Shown piece by piece: positions 8,375-18,088 of a DNA stretch of 64,000 nucleotides (the stretch's first letter is position 1; each line of letters begins with the position of its first letter). This stretch comes from Segatella buccae ATCC 33574 (GTDB lineage: Bacteria; Bacteroidota; Bacteroidia; Bacteroidales; Bacteroidaceae). The notes under the pieces are model-generated. The model saw only the letters and a list, made by a program, of their open reading frames with translations, had not been told where the DNA came from and searched no databases. Location of the stretch: positions 661,426-725,425 of the forward strand of contig NZ_GL586311.1 in assembly GCF_000184945.1 (NCBI RefSeq), read 5' to 3'. A program made the translations under genes and the position numbers.

Positions 8375-10051
8375 CTATTTTCCTGCCAAGCCATCGGCAA
8401 ATCCTGCATAGGCCGGCTTACGATTGTAGTTGACATCCCACAGACCGATGGGCTCATCAGCCCGCCAGAAACTGCCGGCCGGACTGTCGGTCACGCCCCA
8501 GTTGGTGATGCCATACTGCTGGGCAGGAGGGATAATCTCAAGGTATTTCTCCACGATGAACTTATAGTAACCTGCCATCAACCGGTGTTGCTCGGCCGTC
8601 ACATCGGCTGTGTGGACGGTATTCCCCTTGGCATCGGCAAGCCCCATGTCGAGTTCTGACAGGCGGATGAGCTTGCCCGTGGCTGCGAGCAACTTCAGAT
8701 GGTTCACGTAGGCCTCCTCGTTGCGCTTCTGCGTCTCGGGATTCATGGAGTAGGTGACGTGCATCTGACTGCCTATACCGTCGATCTTGGTCACGCCGTC
8801 GCTCTCCCAATACTTCACCATATCGATGAGACCTTGACATTTGGCATTGCGGTTGTAGGCCGCTTCAAGGTTGTAGTCGTTGATAAAGAGCTTCAGGTCG
8901 TCACCGCCGTATTGGCGTGCCAACTTGATGACCACCCGGGCATAATCCTTGCCCAAGTAGTCTTGCCAATAGAAGTTTTTCTTGGGGTCGCCGTCACGCC
9001 CGGCCGTCTTGAGCTCTGAGGGCTTGCCGTCGCTCATAGGCTCGTTGACAACATCCCATGCCTTCACCCTGCCGTTGCAGGCCTCCATCATACTTTTTAT
9101 CCAGTTGCCCATCGCGTAGGTGAGCGTGTCTTTGACCGTCTGCTCGGTAAACGATCCGCCGCCGGCCTGGTCGGCATCCTTTTCCCGCTTGTAGACGAAG
9201 TTCAGCCAACTTGCTTTCGTCCATGAGGAGATGTCCTCTTCGTCGAAACCACCGTTGGCCACGAGATTGGCAGTCGTCCCCTTGGCCGTGAGCGACACAT
9301 CATCGATGTAAAGGTCGCCGCCAAACTTGCCGAAACAGAAGCGCAGACGGGTGATGGGAATGTTGGCCGTGAAGGTGAGCGAAGTCTCCGCCCACTCCTT
9401 GCCCGCCTTCAACGAAGGCAGATATTGGGTGTTGGTGCCGTCGCCCGGCCAGAAAGCCATCTCGCAGTCGCCACTGGCCTTGGCCCTCATCTTGATGGTA
9501 TATTCGACGCCCTTCACCAACGGTGTCTTCAGGTCGTAATAGAGTTCCCAGTCCCAAGGATTGGCCTTAGGCTCCGAGGTTGTGGCATGGAGCAGATAGT
9601 TGGCCGCATTGGGGTCGGTGATGATGTTCTTGAGATAGACCATGTTTTGCTGCGAGTGCCAGCAGAGCGTGTGGCCATAGACCGACAGACCGGCCTCAGC
9701 GGCATTGTCGAGGAAGTCGGTGATGGTGGAGAAATCCATCGAGCCGTCGTTTTTCACCACGGAAGAATACTTGAAGGCATTGCCCGTCACCAGTTCCTCA
9801 AAGTTCTCCTTGTCGAGCACATAGCGCACGCCTTTCTTGTTGAATTCACCGGCCGAGGTGGCCCCTCCCATCTTAAAGACGGGATATTTGGCACGATCGA
9901 CATAGCTTTTCAGCACACCGTAGGCGTTGAGCGAGTCGGTGAGATGCATCCCGGCCGGTTTTTCCACCTCGAATGCGGGTATATCGGTATCAGCGCAGGC
10001 AGCCAGCATCAGGGCTGTGGCGGCCATAAAAATGGTTTTGACTGTTTTCAT
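8375..10051 (-). CDS. xyn10C: GH10 endo-beta-1,4-xylanase with inserted CBM
   Basis: A 558-residue lipoprotein (lipobox LAAC, Cys19) of glycoside hydrolase family 10, which cleaves internal xylan linkages. The TIM barrel is interrupted at about residues 150-290 by a beta-sandwich carbohydrate-binding module, a known arrangement in Bacteroidota xylanases. Catalytic residues are Glu337 in WDVVNEP (acid/base) and Glu466 in RLSELDM (nucleophile), both after the insertion. The lipid anchor suggests the cell surface. It is the last gene of the xus operon, 12 bases after xusE, which matches the order known in Prevotella bryantii. Confidence 0.95.
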   Translation of the reverse strand: MKTVKTIFMAATALMLAACADTDIPAFEVEKPAGMHLTDSLNAYGVLKSYVDRAKYPVFKMGGATSAGEFNKKGVRYVLDKENFEELVTGNAFKYSSVVKNDGSMDFSTITDFLDNAAEAGLSVYGHTLCWHSQQNMVYLKNIITDPNAANYLLHATTSEPKANPWDWELYYDLKTPLVKGVEYTIKMRAKASGDCEMAFWPGDGTNTQYLPSLKAGKEWAETSLTFTANIPITRLRFCFGKFGGDLYIDDVSLTAKGTTANLVANGGFDEEDISSWTKASWLNFVYKREKDADQAGGGSFTEQTVKDTLTYAMGNWIKSMMEACNGRVKAWDVVNEPMSDGKPSELKTAGRDGDPKKNFYWQDYLGKDYARVVIKLARQYGGDDLKLFINDYNLEAAYNRNAKCQGLIDMVKYWESDGVTKIDGIGSQMHVTYSMNPETQKRNEEAYVNHLKLLAATGKLIRLSELDMGLADAKGNTVHTADVTAEQHRLMAGYYKFIVEKYLEIIPPAQQYGITNWGVTDSPAGSFWRADEPIGLWDVNYNRKPAYAGFADGLAGK

Positions 10052-10063
10052 GATTCAGTTCGG

Positions 10064-11170
10064 TTATTTGAGTTTATATGCAAAGTCCTCCCGACGGTTC
10101 TCGCGAGTCTTCATCACGAGGATATCCTTGCTCTTGAAAGTCTTGTAGCGCGGACGTCCATCGTCCGTGTAATGGTATGTCACGGTGTAGTCGAGCGAGA
10201 TTTGGTCGTGATCGGCATTGTTCCATGCCTTCTTGGCTCCTTCAAACTCCCACTTGCCCGTGCCACTGCCCTCGCAACCGGGCGTAGCGACCCGCACGGT
10301 GCAGTTGTCTGAAGCATCAAAGGTAAGTTCAAGAGTGCATTTGAGCGTCTTCTTCTCCCTGACGGTCACCATCTTCTTCGCCTTGTCGTCATACTTCGTC
10401 GTGTCGACATCCACCTGTGTGGACAACTCGTAGGTAGACTTGTCCAGACCGACGGTGCGCAGATAGCGAGTCTCGTCTTTCTCGCGATATTGGTTGCCGC
10501 GAACCACGGTGGTCACCACCCCGTTAAGGTCTATCTCGTCGGTGCCGTGGCTGAGCCATGCTCCATGATACTTGTTCTTGTATTTCAACGCATAGAGCAC
10601 ATAGTCGTGGGGCACGACATCCCAGTCGGCGGCATTCAGCCGGTAGGGATTGGGCGAGGTGGGCTTGGCCTTGCCCACAAGGATGGAGTCCTGACTGCCC
10701 ACTATGCGCATGGGTAGCACATAATGCACCCCGGTAGCTTTAGGATCGGCAAAGAAGGCGTCGGTGAGCTGCACCTCCACGCCACCCATCAACTGGCCGG
10801 CGGGAATGGTGATGGTGTGGGAGGCCAGCGTGTAATACTCCTGCGGCAGCGGAACAACGGGACTTCCGTCCTCAAACGTGATGCCGTCGCAGAGCGAGTT
10901 GTCCACGGCTATCTCCAACTTGCGGTCTTGCTTATTGGTCCACACACCGCCACAGGTGGCAAAGAGCTTGAACTTGTGCTGGTTGTCAAGTTCGTTAGGG
11001 TGCTCGTCTGTACCAAGCGTGATGGTGCGTATCGGGGTTTGATTGGCAAAGTACACCGTCTGGTATTTATAGTCGGCAAATTCTATATCGCCGTTTTCGC
11101 ACGAGGTGGCTGCCAGAAGAAGCGTCGTGGCGAAAAGTGCGAGCACGGATTTCATCATATTCTGTTTCAT
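10064..11170 (-). CDS. xusE: XusE-like surface glycan-binding lipoprotein (DUF1735 + DUF5627)
   Basis: A lipoprotein (lipobox AATSC) of about 368 residues with an N-terminal DUF1735-like Ig domain and a C-terminal DUF5627-like domain starting near DWDVVPHDYVLYALKYKNKYHG. Its place between xusD and xyn10C is that of XusE in the xylan utilization system, where such proteins bind xylan at the cell surface. The reading frame is open to 11260, but the upstream part lacks signal-peptide character; ATG at 11170 gives MKQNMMKSVLALF and a normal signal sequence. An unusually long gap of 273 bases separates it from xusD. Confidence 0.82.
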   Translation of the reverse strand: MKQNMMKSVLALFATTLLLAATSCENGDIEFADYKYQTVYFANQTPIRTITLGTDEHPNELDNQHKFKLFATCGGVWTNKQDRKLEIAVDNSLCDGITFEDGSPVVPLPQEYYTLASHTITIPAGQLMGGVEVQLTDAFFADPKATGVHYVLPMRIVGSQDSILVGKAKPTSPNPYRLNAADWDVVPHDYVLYALKYKNKYHGAWLSHGTDEIDLNGVVTTVVRGNQYREKDETRYLRTVGLDKSTYELSTQVDVDTTKYDDKAKKMVTVREKKTLKCTLELTFDASDNCTVRVATPGCEGSGTGKWEFEGAKKAWNNADHDQISLDYTVTYHYTDDGRPRYKTFKSKDILVMKTRENRREDFAYKLK

Positions 11171-11443
11171 GATCATTTGAAATGGTTGTTCAATCGTTTG
11201 TATTTTTTTAAGTTTCGCAAGCTCAACTTTAGAGTTAAAGGAGTTAAAGGGAGTTAGCACTCGCTTCGCTCGTTAGGAGTTAAGACAACAGCTTTATTGA
11301 TTGACTGCTTCATTGTGTTAGGAAGAAAAGCCATTGCCTTTTTTCGCTTACGTTCAAGGCACTTCCCCCTTTTGCTCCTTTTTTCTACTATTGCTCAAGG
11401 ACCTTCTCCTCTAACTCCTGCCGAACTTGCAGAAATTCAGAAA
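11171..11443. other. Gap inside the xus operon with GAGTTA-type repeats
   Basis: No gene seen. It holds GAGTTAAAG twice in tandem (11232-11249), a third GGAGTTAG, GTTAGGAGTTAAG at 11272-11284 and the inverted form CTAACTCCTG near 11411. Other xus intergenic gaps are 11-104 bases, so this one is unusual. Similar units occur at 49341-49373. Confidence 0.5.
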
Positions 11444-13234
11444 CTACCAGCCCTTGTTCTGCTTGAGTTCGGAGAACTTAAGCGTCTCGGAATAAGGTAT
11501 AGGACCGTAGAGCATATAGTCTTTGAAGCTGCGGGGCTCCACCTCGATGGGCGTGTAGACATAGGTGGTACCCGTTCCGGCCGTGATCTTCATGCCCGTG
11601 GCAGGCGAAGTGATATCGGCCTTCCAACGGCGGAGATCCCAGAAACGGAAGCCCTCGAAGCAGAGTTCGATGCGCCGCTCGTTGCGGATGAGCTCACGCA
11701 TCTTCTCCTTGCTCTGCGCACACTCCTCCAAGTAGCCGTCGTCCGTGCCGCCGACGCCCGCACGATGACGAATGGCCTTGATTACATCGTAGGCACTGTA
11801 GGCATGAGAGCCCTTGCCCTTGGGACCGAAAGCCTCGTTGGCGGCCTCGGCATAGTTGAGGAATATCTCGGTGAAGCGTATGCGTGGGGTGTAGTGGTAC
11901 TGCTGGCTCTTGTTGGCAGGATCGAGGTTGATGTCTTGCCGGAGGAGCTTGCGCAGGTAGTAGCCCGTACGGGTGGAAGAGCCGGTCTCCTTGTCGAGCG
12001 CGTCTTTCGTGGTGCCGTCGGCTGCTGTGTTGATCACGGAGTTGTTCACACCCACCTTCGAACCGTTGACCACCACATAGGCTGCCAATCTCGGGTCGCG
12101 CCCTTCATAGGGTGTAGCGGCATTGAACTTGCTCTTGTCATCGGTGATGGGATAGCCGTTGGCGGCCGGGAAAGCATCCACGAAGTTCTGCGTAGGATTG
12201 ATGCGCCCTTTGCCATAGAGCGAAGGAGGATAGTTGTCGGACTCAAGCGTGTTGCTCTGGCTTTTCTCTCCGCGCCACAACACCTCTTTCGGGTTTGAAC
12301 CGTTCTGCAATCCCTCTATCTCGTTCTTGTTGCAATACCATGTCCAGCCTGTGGGATCCATTCCGGAAACGCCCCCGATGCGGTCGAGCACCTGCGCTGC
12401 GTAGTCGGCTGCCTGTTGGTAGTCGGTGCCCGACTGGTCGCTGTAAGCCGGGCTGGCGGCCAAGAGGGCAGCCTTGCTGCGGAAAGCCTCAACGATGGAG
12501 CCGTCCATGCGGCCGTTGAACTTGACACCGAACACGCGGTTGTACCGGCTGACATCGGCCCCCAACGACTTGCAGGCCTCGGGGATTTGCGCCTCAGAAG
12601 TAATGTCTGTATATTTGGCGGGCAACAGTTCGAGAGCCTTCGCACAGTCGTCATAAATGGCTTTCATGCAGTCAGCGAACGTGTTGCGGGGCACGTTGAA
12701 ATTGGAGGCGGAATTTTCCGGCTCAGTCACAATGGGCACACCAAGCAGATTGCCCTGCTCGTCGTAGCCGCCGTGGGCCTGCAACAGATAGTACATATAC
12801 ATGGCCCGCAGTCCGTAGGCCTCCCCTTTCTCACGGTTGCAATACATCTGCGAGGCTATCTTGTCGTCGGCCCAATGCACTTGGTCGGCCTTGCTCAAAA
12901 AGAGGTTGAGATACATGATGGCCGAACGGCAGTCACGCCAACGCTCGGCGGGATTGTTGTCGGAAGTCCATGCACCGGCCGTCAGGCGGCGGTAGCTGTT
13001 GCCGGCATCGTTGCTCACGGCATCGTCGGTAGCCACCTCGCTGAAAGGGAAGTCCCTGCAGGGGATGCGCGTATAGCCGTTCCCCAATACGCCTTCGGCA
13101 TAGGAAGCGTCCTTGGTCATGTAGTCGATGCCGAGATTGTTCTCCAAAGCAGGCTCAAACATCTCGTCACACGAACTGAACGATGCGAGCGCCACTGCCG
13201 AAACCAGAAGGATTTTGATATTCTTTGTTTTCAT
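11444..13234 (-). CDS. xusD: SusD-like xylan-binding lipoprotein (XusD)
   Basis: A 596-residue RagB/SusD family lipoprotein with lipobox FSSC (Cys22) and the family's helical TPR-like body; the C-terminal region has RFTEIFLNYAEAANEAFG, LIRNERRIELCFEGFRFWDLRRW and an ending with LKQNKGW, all characteristic of SusD proteins. These sit on the outside of the outer membrane as a lid over the partner SusC channel and bind glycan. The partner is the adjacent XusC gene, whose stop is 11 bases upstream of this start. Assignment as XusD rests on gene order. Confidence 0.92.
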   Translation of the reverse strand: MKTKNIKILLVSAVALASFSSCDEMFEPALENNLGIDYMTKDASYAEGVLGNGYTRIPCRDFPFSEVATDDAVSNDAGNSYRRLTAGAWTSDNNPAERWRDCRSAIMYLNLFLSKADQVHWADDKIASQMYCNREKGEAYGLRAMYMYYLLQAHGGYDEQGNLLGVPIVTEPENSASNFNVPRNTFADCMKAIYDDCAKALELLPAKYTDITSEAQIPEACKSLGADVSRYNRVFGVKFNGRMDGSIVEAFRSKAALLAASPAYSDQSGTDYQQAADYAAQVLDRIGGVSGMDPTGWTWYCNKNEIEGLQNGSNPKEVLWRGEKSQSNTLESDNYPPSLYGKGRINPTQNFVDAFPAANGYPITDDKSKFNAATPYEGRDPRLAAYVVVNGSKVGVNNSVINTAADGTTKDALDKETGSSTRTGYYLRKLLRQDINLDPANKSQQYHYTPRIRFTEIFLNYAEAANEAFGPKGKGSHAYSAYDVIKAIRHRAGVGGTDDGYLEECAQSKEKMRELIRNERRIELCFEGFRFWDLRRWKADITSPATGMKITAGTGTTYVYTPIEVEPRSFKDYMLYGPIPYSETLKFSELKQNKGW

Positions 13235-13245
13235 GTCGATCGATT

Positions 13246-16077
13246 TTAGAAGTTGACTTTTACACCCAGATTGTAGGCACGGGTCTGCGGCGCACTGCCG
13301 ACAGCCGTCTCCATATACTTGCGTTCCTTGGCGATGGTGAGCAGATTGCCGCCGCTCACATACACCGTGGCACCTTTGACAAACTTGCCTGAGAACAGAC
13401 TGCCGGGCAAGTCGTAAGTGAGCTGAACCTTGTTCAGCCGCACGGCATCGGTGCTATAGGTCCAGAAGTCGGAGGTCACGAAATTGAGTTCTCCCCCTTC
13501 GGTGGTCAGACGGGGATAGGTGGCCGTGGCAGCTGTGGCCGGTGTCCAACGGCCCAGCACCATGTCAGAGTATTTACGGTCGCCATAAGCCCATGCGTAG
13601 GCATTGTTCTTAATGGCTGTTGCACCGAAGTTGCCGGTCATGTTGAGGAAGAGCGTGAAGCCTTTATACTTGGCCGTGAAGTGGAAACCGAGGTTGAAGT
13701 CGGGAGTCCAATGCCCCAAAACCACTGCATCCTTGCTGTCTATCTTGCCGTCGCCGTTCTGGTCTTTATACTTCAAATCACCGGGCTTGGTGTTGTTGTT
13801 CACCACGGCTACACCGTCGGCATAGCCGGTCACCTTGCCGTCGGCACCCCTTACGACATCTTCCTCACCGATGAAGCCGAGGCACTGATAGCCGCGAAGC
13901 GCGTCAATGCGGCCACCCTCGGCCTTCAACCAGTCATACTCTACGTTTTCGCTGACGCGGGTGTTCTTGGAGGAATAAAGCATTCCGGTAAACCCGGCCT
14001 GCAAGTCCACTTCGCCCACGCGTTTGTGGACATTCACGGTGAAGTCAAAACCGGTGCGCCGCTGATTGTTGTAGTTGATGTAGGGCAGGAATGTCGACTT
14101 GGGCCAGTAGGTCATGAAGTAACTCGGATAGGAAGTCGAGGGAGTGGTGAGCAGACCGTTGGTGGCTACACTGAAGTAGTTGGCCTCCAAGGTTATCAGC
14201 CCATCCCAAAGATTGGCATTGAGCCCCAGACGGAACTCTTTACGCTTAACGAAGGTCAAATCGTTGTTAGCCCCGCGCTGAGAGTCGGAGGTCTGCATGG
14301 AGTTGGCACTCTCGCTCCATCCCCACCATGTTCCGGTGGCAGTGAATATCTGGTCGTACATGTAGTAATTCTCAATATCGAGATCTTCGTTTACGATGCC
14401 GTAAGAAGCCGTGAGCTTCAGGTCTTTTATCCATTCCGCATCCTTCATGAAACGCTCCTTACCCAACCTCCAGGCCACGGAGAGTACGGGCGACACAGCT
14501 TCGCGATGGCCGGGGGCCAACTTCGGCGAATGGATAGCGGCCATGGAGAGGTCGGCGTAGTATTTATGCAGGTAGTTATAATTCATCTGCAAACCGAGAT
14601 TGGCGTTGGTCACCTTGTGGTATTCGGTCGAGACGGTGCGTTGATAGCCGTGAGCCAGAAGCGAGGCAGCCACACCGTGATCACCGAATTGGCGGTCGTA
14701 GTCGAACTGGGCCGAATAGAGAATCGTCTGCCGGCTGGTAGAACCCTCGATGTTCTGAATGCCCGTGCGCTTGTCGGTGCCGTACTTCTTGAGGTCGATG
14801 ATTTCGTCCTTACCGTTGACATTGCTCCACACCGGCTCGAAACAGGCATACTCATTCTTCAGATTGGTGGTGTAGGATGTGGCGTAGTCTACGGCAAACT
14901 GGGTCTTGAAACTCAAGCCTTTAAGCACGCTTGCCAAGTCCATCTTCACTCCGGCATCGAACTGTAGTTGGCGACTCGTGTAGGTGTGATAGCCTGCGGC
15001 ATACATCGACGCGAAAGGATTGGTCTGCAAACTCTGCGTACCACCGATGAGATACTTGCCGTCGATGACATAGTTGCTGTTCTCTATCATGGTTTTCATC
15101 GAAGGCACAGACTTGTTGATATATTCAAGCGGGATCAGCGGTGTGAGCGGATACTGGCTGGTGGGGCGCAAAGTGGCAGACTGGCTCCAGAAGTCGGAGT
15201 TGTCGTTGCGCGCATCATAGAATGTGGCATTGGCATCCACCCATCCCGTGATCCAGTCGTTGAGCCGCAAATCCACATTGCCGCGAATGTTCAACCGCGT
15301 GGTGTGATTGTCCTTTCCCTCTCCAAACTTCATCAGGTCGTTCACGTTGTAGAGGCCTATGTTGGCATAGAAGTGCGCAAAACGGCCTCCGCCCTGAAAC
15401 TCGGCGATGCCCTCATAACGTTGAAAACCCTTCTTCACATAGTCGGAAGAGAAGAAGTCGATGTTCGGATAGCGATAGGGATTCACACCTGAGGCATAGT
15501 TGTAGATGTCTTCGTCACTGTAGACAGGCGACTTGCCGTCGTTGGCCAGCGCTTCATTGTAGAGCGTCATATACTGGGGAGCACCCAGATATTTCGGATA
15601 GCGCTTCGGAGTGAAGAGCGTGGCATTGCCCCGCACGCTCACCTGAAGGCCGTCCACACGGCTGCGCTTGGTGGTGATGAGTACGGCCCCCTTGGCTGCA
15701 CGGCTGCCATAAAGCACCACGGCACTGGCCGACTTGAGGAATGTGATCTGCTCTATCTCCGTGGGCAGCACGTTGTTGGCGTCGCGGGGCACACCGTCTA
15801 CGACGACCAGCGCCTCGCCCATGTTCCACAGTTGACCGTTGTAACCGCCCACATAGGCCTGCATGTTGTCCAGACTGTAGGTGGAATAGTTCTTCCTCGT
15901 GAGGTCGGTCATGTCCACGGCAGACACTCCGCCCATCAAGTCGTCCTTGTCGACAGAGCGGAAAGCCACGTTCACCTTGGCCGAATCGGAGGCAAGTGCC
16001 TGTGCCTGCGTGGCTGTCGCAGAGCCCAACAAGCCGGCGACAAGCATGGTGTTTATATAAGTTTTCTTTATCTTCAT
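13246..16077 (-). CDS. xusC: SusC-like TonB-dependent receptor (XusC), short form
   Basis: A 943-residue outer-membrane receptor for energised uptake of xylo-oligosaccharides. After the signal peptide the plug domain begins almost at once (MGEALVVVDGVPRD, ITFLKSASAVVLYGSRAAKGAVLITTKR), and the beta-barrel follows to the aromatic C-terminus (NLGVKVNF). The N-terminal carboxypeptidase-D-like domain seen in XusA (18089-21217) is absent, making this a short SusC. It forms a pair with XusD downstream. The gap to xusB upstream is 104 bases, larger than within each pair. Confidence 0.92.
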   Translation of the reverse strand: MKIKKTYINTMLVAGLLGSATATQAQALASDSAKVNVAFRSVDKDDLMGGVSAVDMTDLTRKNYSTYSLDNMQAYVGGYNGQLWNMGEALVVVDGVPRDANNVLPTEIEQITFLKSASAVVLYGSRAAKGAVLITTKRSRVDGLQVSVRGNATLFTPKRYPKYLGAPQYMTLYNEALANDGKSPVYSDEDIYNYASGVNPYRYPNIDFFSSDYVKKGFQRYEGIAEFQGGGRFAHFYANIGLYNVNDLMKFGEGKDNHTTRLNIRGNVDLRLNDWITGWVDANATFYDARNDNSDFWSQSATLRPTSQYPLTPLIPLEYINKSVPSMKTMIENSNYVIDGKYLIGGTQSLQTNPFASMYAAGYHTYTSRQLQFDAGVKMDLASVLKGLSFKTQFAVDYATSYTTNLKNEYACFEPVWSNVNGKDEIIDLKKYGTDKRTGIQNIEGSTSRQTILYSAQFDYDRQFGDHGVAASLLAHGYQRTVSTEYHKVTNANLGLQMNYNYLHKYYADLSMAAIHSPKLAPGHREAVSPVLSVAWRLGKERFMKDAEWIKDLKLTASYGIVNEDLDIENYYMYDQIFTATGTWWGWSESANSMQTSDSQRGANNDLTFVKRKEFRLGLNANLWDGLITLEANYFSVATNGLLTTPSTSYPSYFMTYWPKSTFLPYINYNNQRRTGFDFTVNVHKRVGEVDLQAGFTGMLYSSKNTRVSENVEYDWLKAEGGRIDALRGYQCLGFIGEEDVVRGADGKVTGYADGVAVVNNNTKPGDLKYKDQNGDGKIDSKDAVVLGHWTPDFNLGFHFTAKYKGFTLFLNMTGNFGATAIKNNAYAWAYGDRKYSDMVLGRWTPATAATATYPRLTTEGGELNFVTSDFWTYSTDAVRLNKVQLTYDLPGSLFSGKFVKGATVYVSGGNLLTIAKERKYMETAVGSAPQTRAYNLGVKVNF

Positions 16078-16181
16078 GGTTTGAAATGTTATTCCATAAT
16101 CTGATGTTTCTTTCTTTTGCTTCTTCCCTCCCGTCTGTCACCGTAAGTGGCAGAACGGAGAGGGACATTCATTCCCGACGT

Positions 16182-18077
16182 TTATTCCCAACCGGGATTC
16201 TGTTTGAACTCGATATAAAGCTGCGTGTCGCTCTTCTTCAAAGGCAGCCAATAGTGGCGGGCCGCAAAGTTGCGCTTGAGTATCAGCTTCTCCCTGAATC
16301 CGCTGACAGTGCTGTTCTTCGGGTCTTTCTCATCAAGCTGCACCCGGGTGAACTCCTGCGAGGTTTTTATATTATAAGGTGACTTGTCCAACAACAACCA
16401 TCTGCGGAGGTCGTTGAAGCGGTGTCCCTCGTAGGAAAGTTCAACGGCGCGCTCGCGGCGAAGCTCGCCCATGAAGCCTTCCAGACTCCCGGCATACTTG
16501 GTGGCCACATCGGCCACTCCTGCACGCTTGCGTATCTTGTTCACGGCATCAAGGGCTGTAAGCGGACAGTTGGCTGCCTTGCCGGTCGCACTGCCGAAAG
16601 CCTCGGCGGCCGCCTCGGCATACATCAAATAGACATCGGCCAAGCGCATCCAGGGAAGGTGGATGTTGAAATGGTGGGAATAGCCATAACCCTGGTCTAT
16701 CTTGTTGCAAGTCACGTCGATGAACTTATAGAGCAGATAGCCCGTGCGGCTGCCTTTATCCTCCGAACGGTAGGCCCCGCCGGTCTGCAAGTCGGCCGTC
16801 TTCAAAGAGGCGGGCTGCTTGCCAAGGTCGCCCTTGATGAGCCGGCAACCATCAAACTTGATGTCGTTGTAGAAACGGGGATCCCGGTCTTTCCACGGAT
16901 GCGTGTTGTCAAAACCCGATTCGGCATCGGTGAGGGGCAGACCGTTGGCCATGCCGTAGTAATTCACGTAGTTGGCCGTGGGCAAAGTGAGCACACCGCC
17001 GTCGTTGAGGTCGGCGTTGCAGGCAAAGAACTGCTTACTCAACCCCCAGTTGGTATTGTTCCAGCCGTAGTCGGGGCCACGGAAGATGGCCTCTGTGATG
17101 GAGTTGTCTTTCGTCTGTCCGGCAATCTTGCCATTCTGGTCGATGGTGTAGAAGTTCTGCGAATACTCCTCGAAAGGCAGCAAGCCAAACTGTGTCTGTC
17201 CGCCTTCCACGGCGGCAAGCAGTTCGCCGAACGCTTCGGCAGCACGTTTACACAGTTCCTTGTTATAGTCGGCAGTGCCCCCGCTGTCGCGATTCATCAA
17301 CGGACTGGCTGCAAAGAGCAGGTCTTTGCCCAGATAGCCCAGGGCGGCAGCCTTGGTCACACGCAGCTGGTTCTTGCCCAATGTGTTACGTCCGGCCACC
17401 GTCTGGTCCCAGTCCATGGGGAGCAGGTCGGCCGCCTTGCGGAAGTCTTCGGCCGCCTTTTCCGCACATTCCTGATAGGTGGGGCGCGGCAGGTTCAGCT
17501 TGTCGTCGGCCGAGAAGGCCTTGTCAATATAAGGCAGACCGCCGAAAAACTGCATCAGTTCGAAGTGGAACCATCCGCGGAAGAAGTAGAGCTGCCCGGC
17601 CAAGAGGTCTTTCTCCTCTTTCGTACCGGTAAACCTGTCAAGGTTGGCTATGCCCATGTTGGCCTTGCGGATGCCATACCAGCAGGCCGGCCACAAGCTG
17701 TGGCGGAAGCGGTCGCCCCCGGGCTGGAAGTCGTTGCGGTCCATCCAACCGCTCTGCCAGCCGTCGAAGCTGCTCTGCCAGCCCCAGAAATCGCCGTTGT
17801 CTATCTTGTAGACCATGTGATAGTTGATGCCCACGTTCTGTATTTCGTCTTCTCCCCAGTTCCACGAGTTGGTCCAATAACCCTTGTAGAATTCGGGAAT
17901 GCAGTTGTAAAGCTCTTCGGTGAATCCCTGAAAGTTCTTGAAGTCTTTGTAGGCATCCACATCCGAGATGTCCGAGTCAGGCGACTTGTCGAGATAATCG
18001 GTGCAAGCTGTCAGACCAAAGCCCACCGCCAGCACACTGCAAGCCGCTACGATATATTTATTGAAATGCTGTTTCAT
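16182..18077 (-). CDS. xusB: SusD-like xylan-binding lipoprotein (XusB)
   Basis: A 631-residue SusD-family lipoprotein with lipobox LTAC (Cys25) followed by TDYLDKSPDSDIS, a common SusD opening. It shows the family features LADVYLMYAEAAAEAFGSATG, LRRERAVELSYEGHRFNDLRRW and a C-terminal QNPGW. It would cap the XusA channel at the cell surface and bind xylan fragments. It lies 11 bases after xusA, so the two are probably translated from one transcript. Confidence 0.93.
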   Translation of the reverse strand: MKQHFNKYIVAACSVLAVGFGLTACTDYLDKSPDSDISDVDAYKDFKNFQGFTEELYNCIPEFYKGYWTNSWNWGEDEIQNVGINYHMVYKIDNGDFWGWQSSFDGWQSGWMDRNDFQPGGDRFRHSLWPACWYGIRKANMGIANLDRFTGTKEEKDLLAGQLYFFRGWFHFELMQFFGGLPYIDKAFSADDKLNLPRPTYQECAEKAAEDFRKAADLLPMDWDQTVAGRNTLGKNQLRVTKAAALGYLGKDLLFAASPLMNRDSGGTADYNKELCKRAAEAFGELLAAVEGGQTQFGLLPFEEYSQNFYTIDQNGKIAGQTKDNSITEAIFRGPDYGWNNTNWGLSKQFFACNADLNDGGVLTLPTANYVNYYGMANGLPLTDAESGFDNTHPWKDRDPRFYNDIKFDGCRLIKGDLGKQPASLKTADLQTGGAYRSEDKGSRTGYLLYKFIDVTCNKIDQGYGYSHHFNIHLPWMRLADVYLMYAEAAAEAFGSATGKAANCPLTALDAVNKIRKRAGVADVATKYAGSLEGFMGELRRERAVELSYEGHRFNDLRRWLLLDKSPYNIKTSQEFTRVQLDEKDPKNSTVSGFREKLILKRNFAARHYWLPLKKSDTQLYIEFKQNPGWE

Positions 18078-18088
18078 TGTCCTTACTG

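Noticed and set aside
11297..12298. 333-codon plus-strand frame over xusD
   Set aside because: Antisense shadow of a complete SusD gene.
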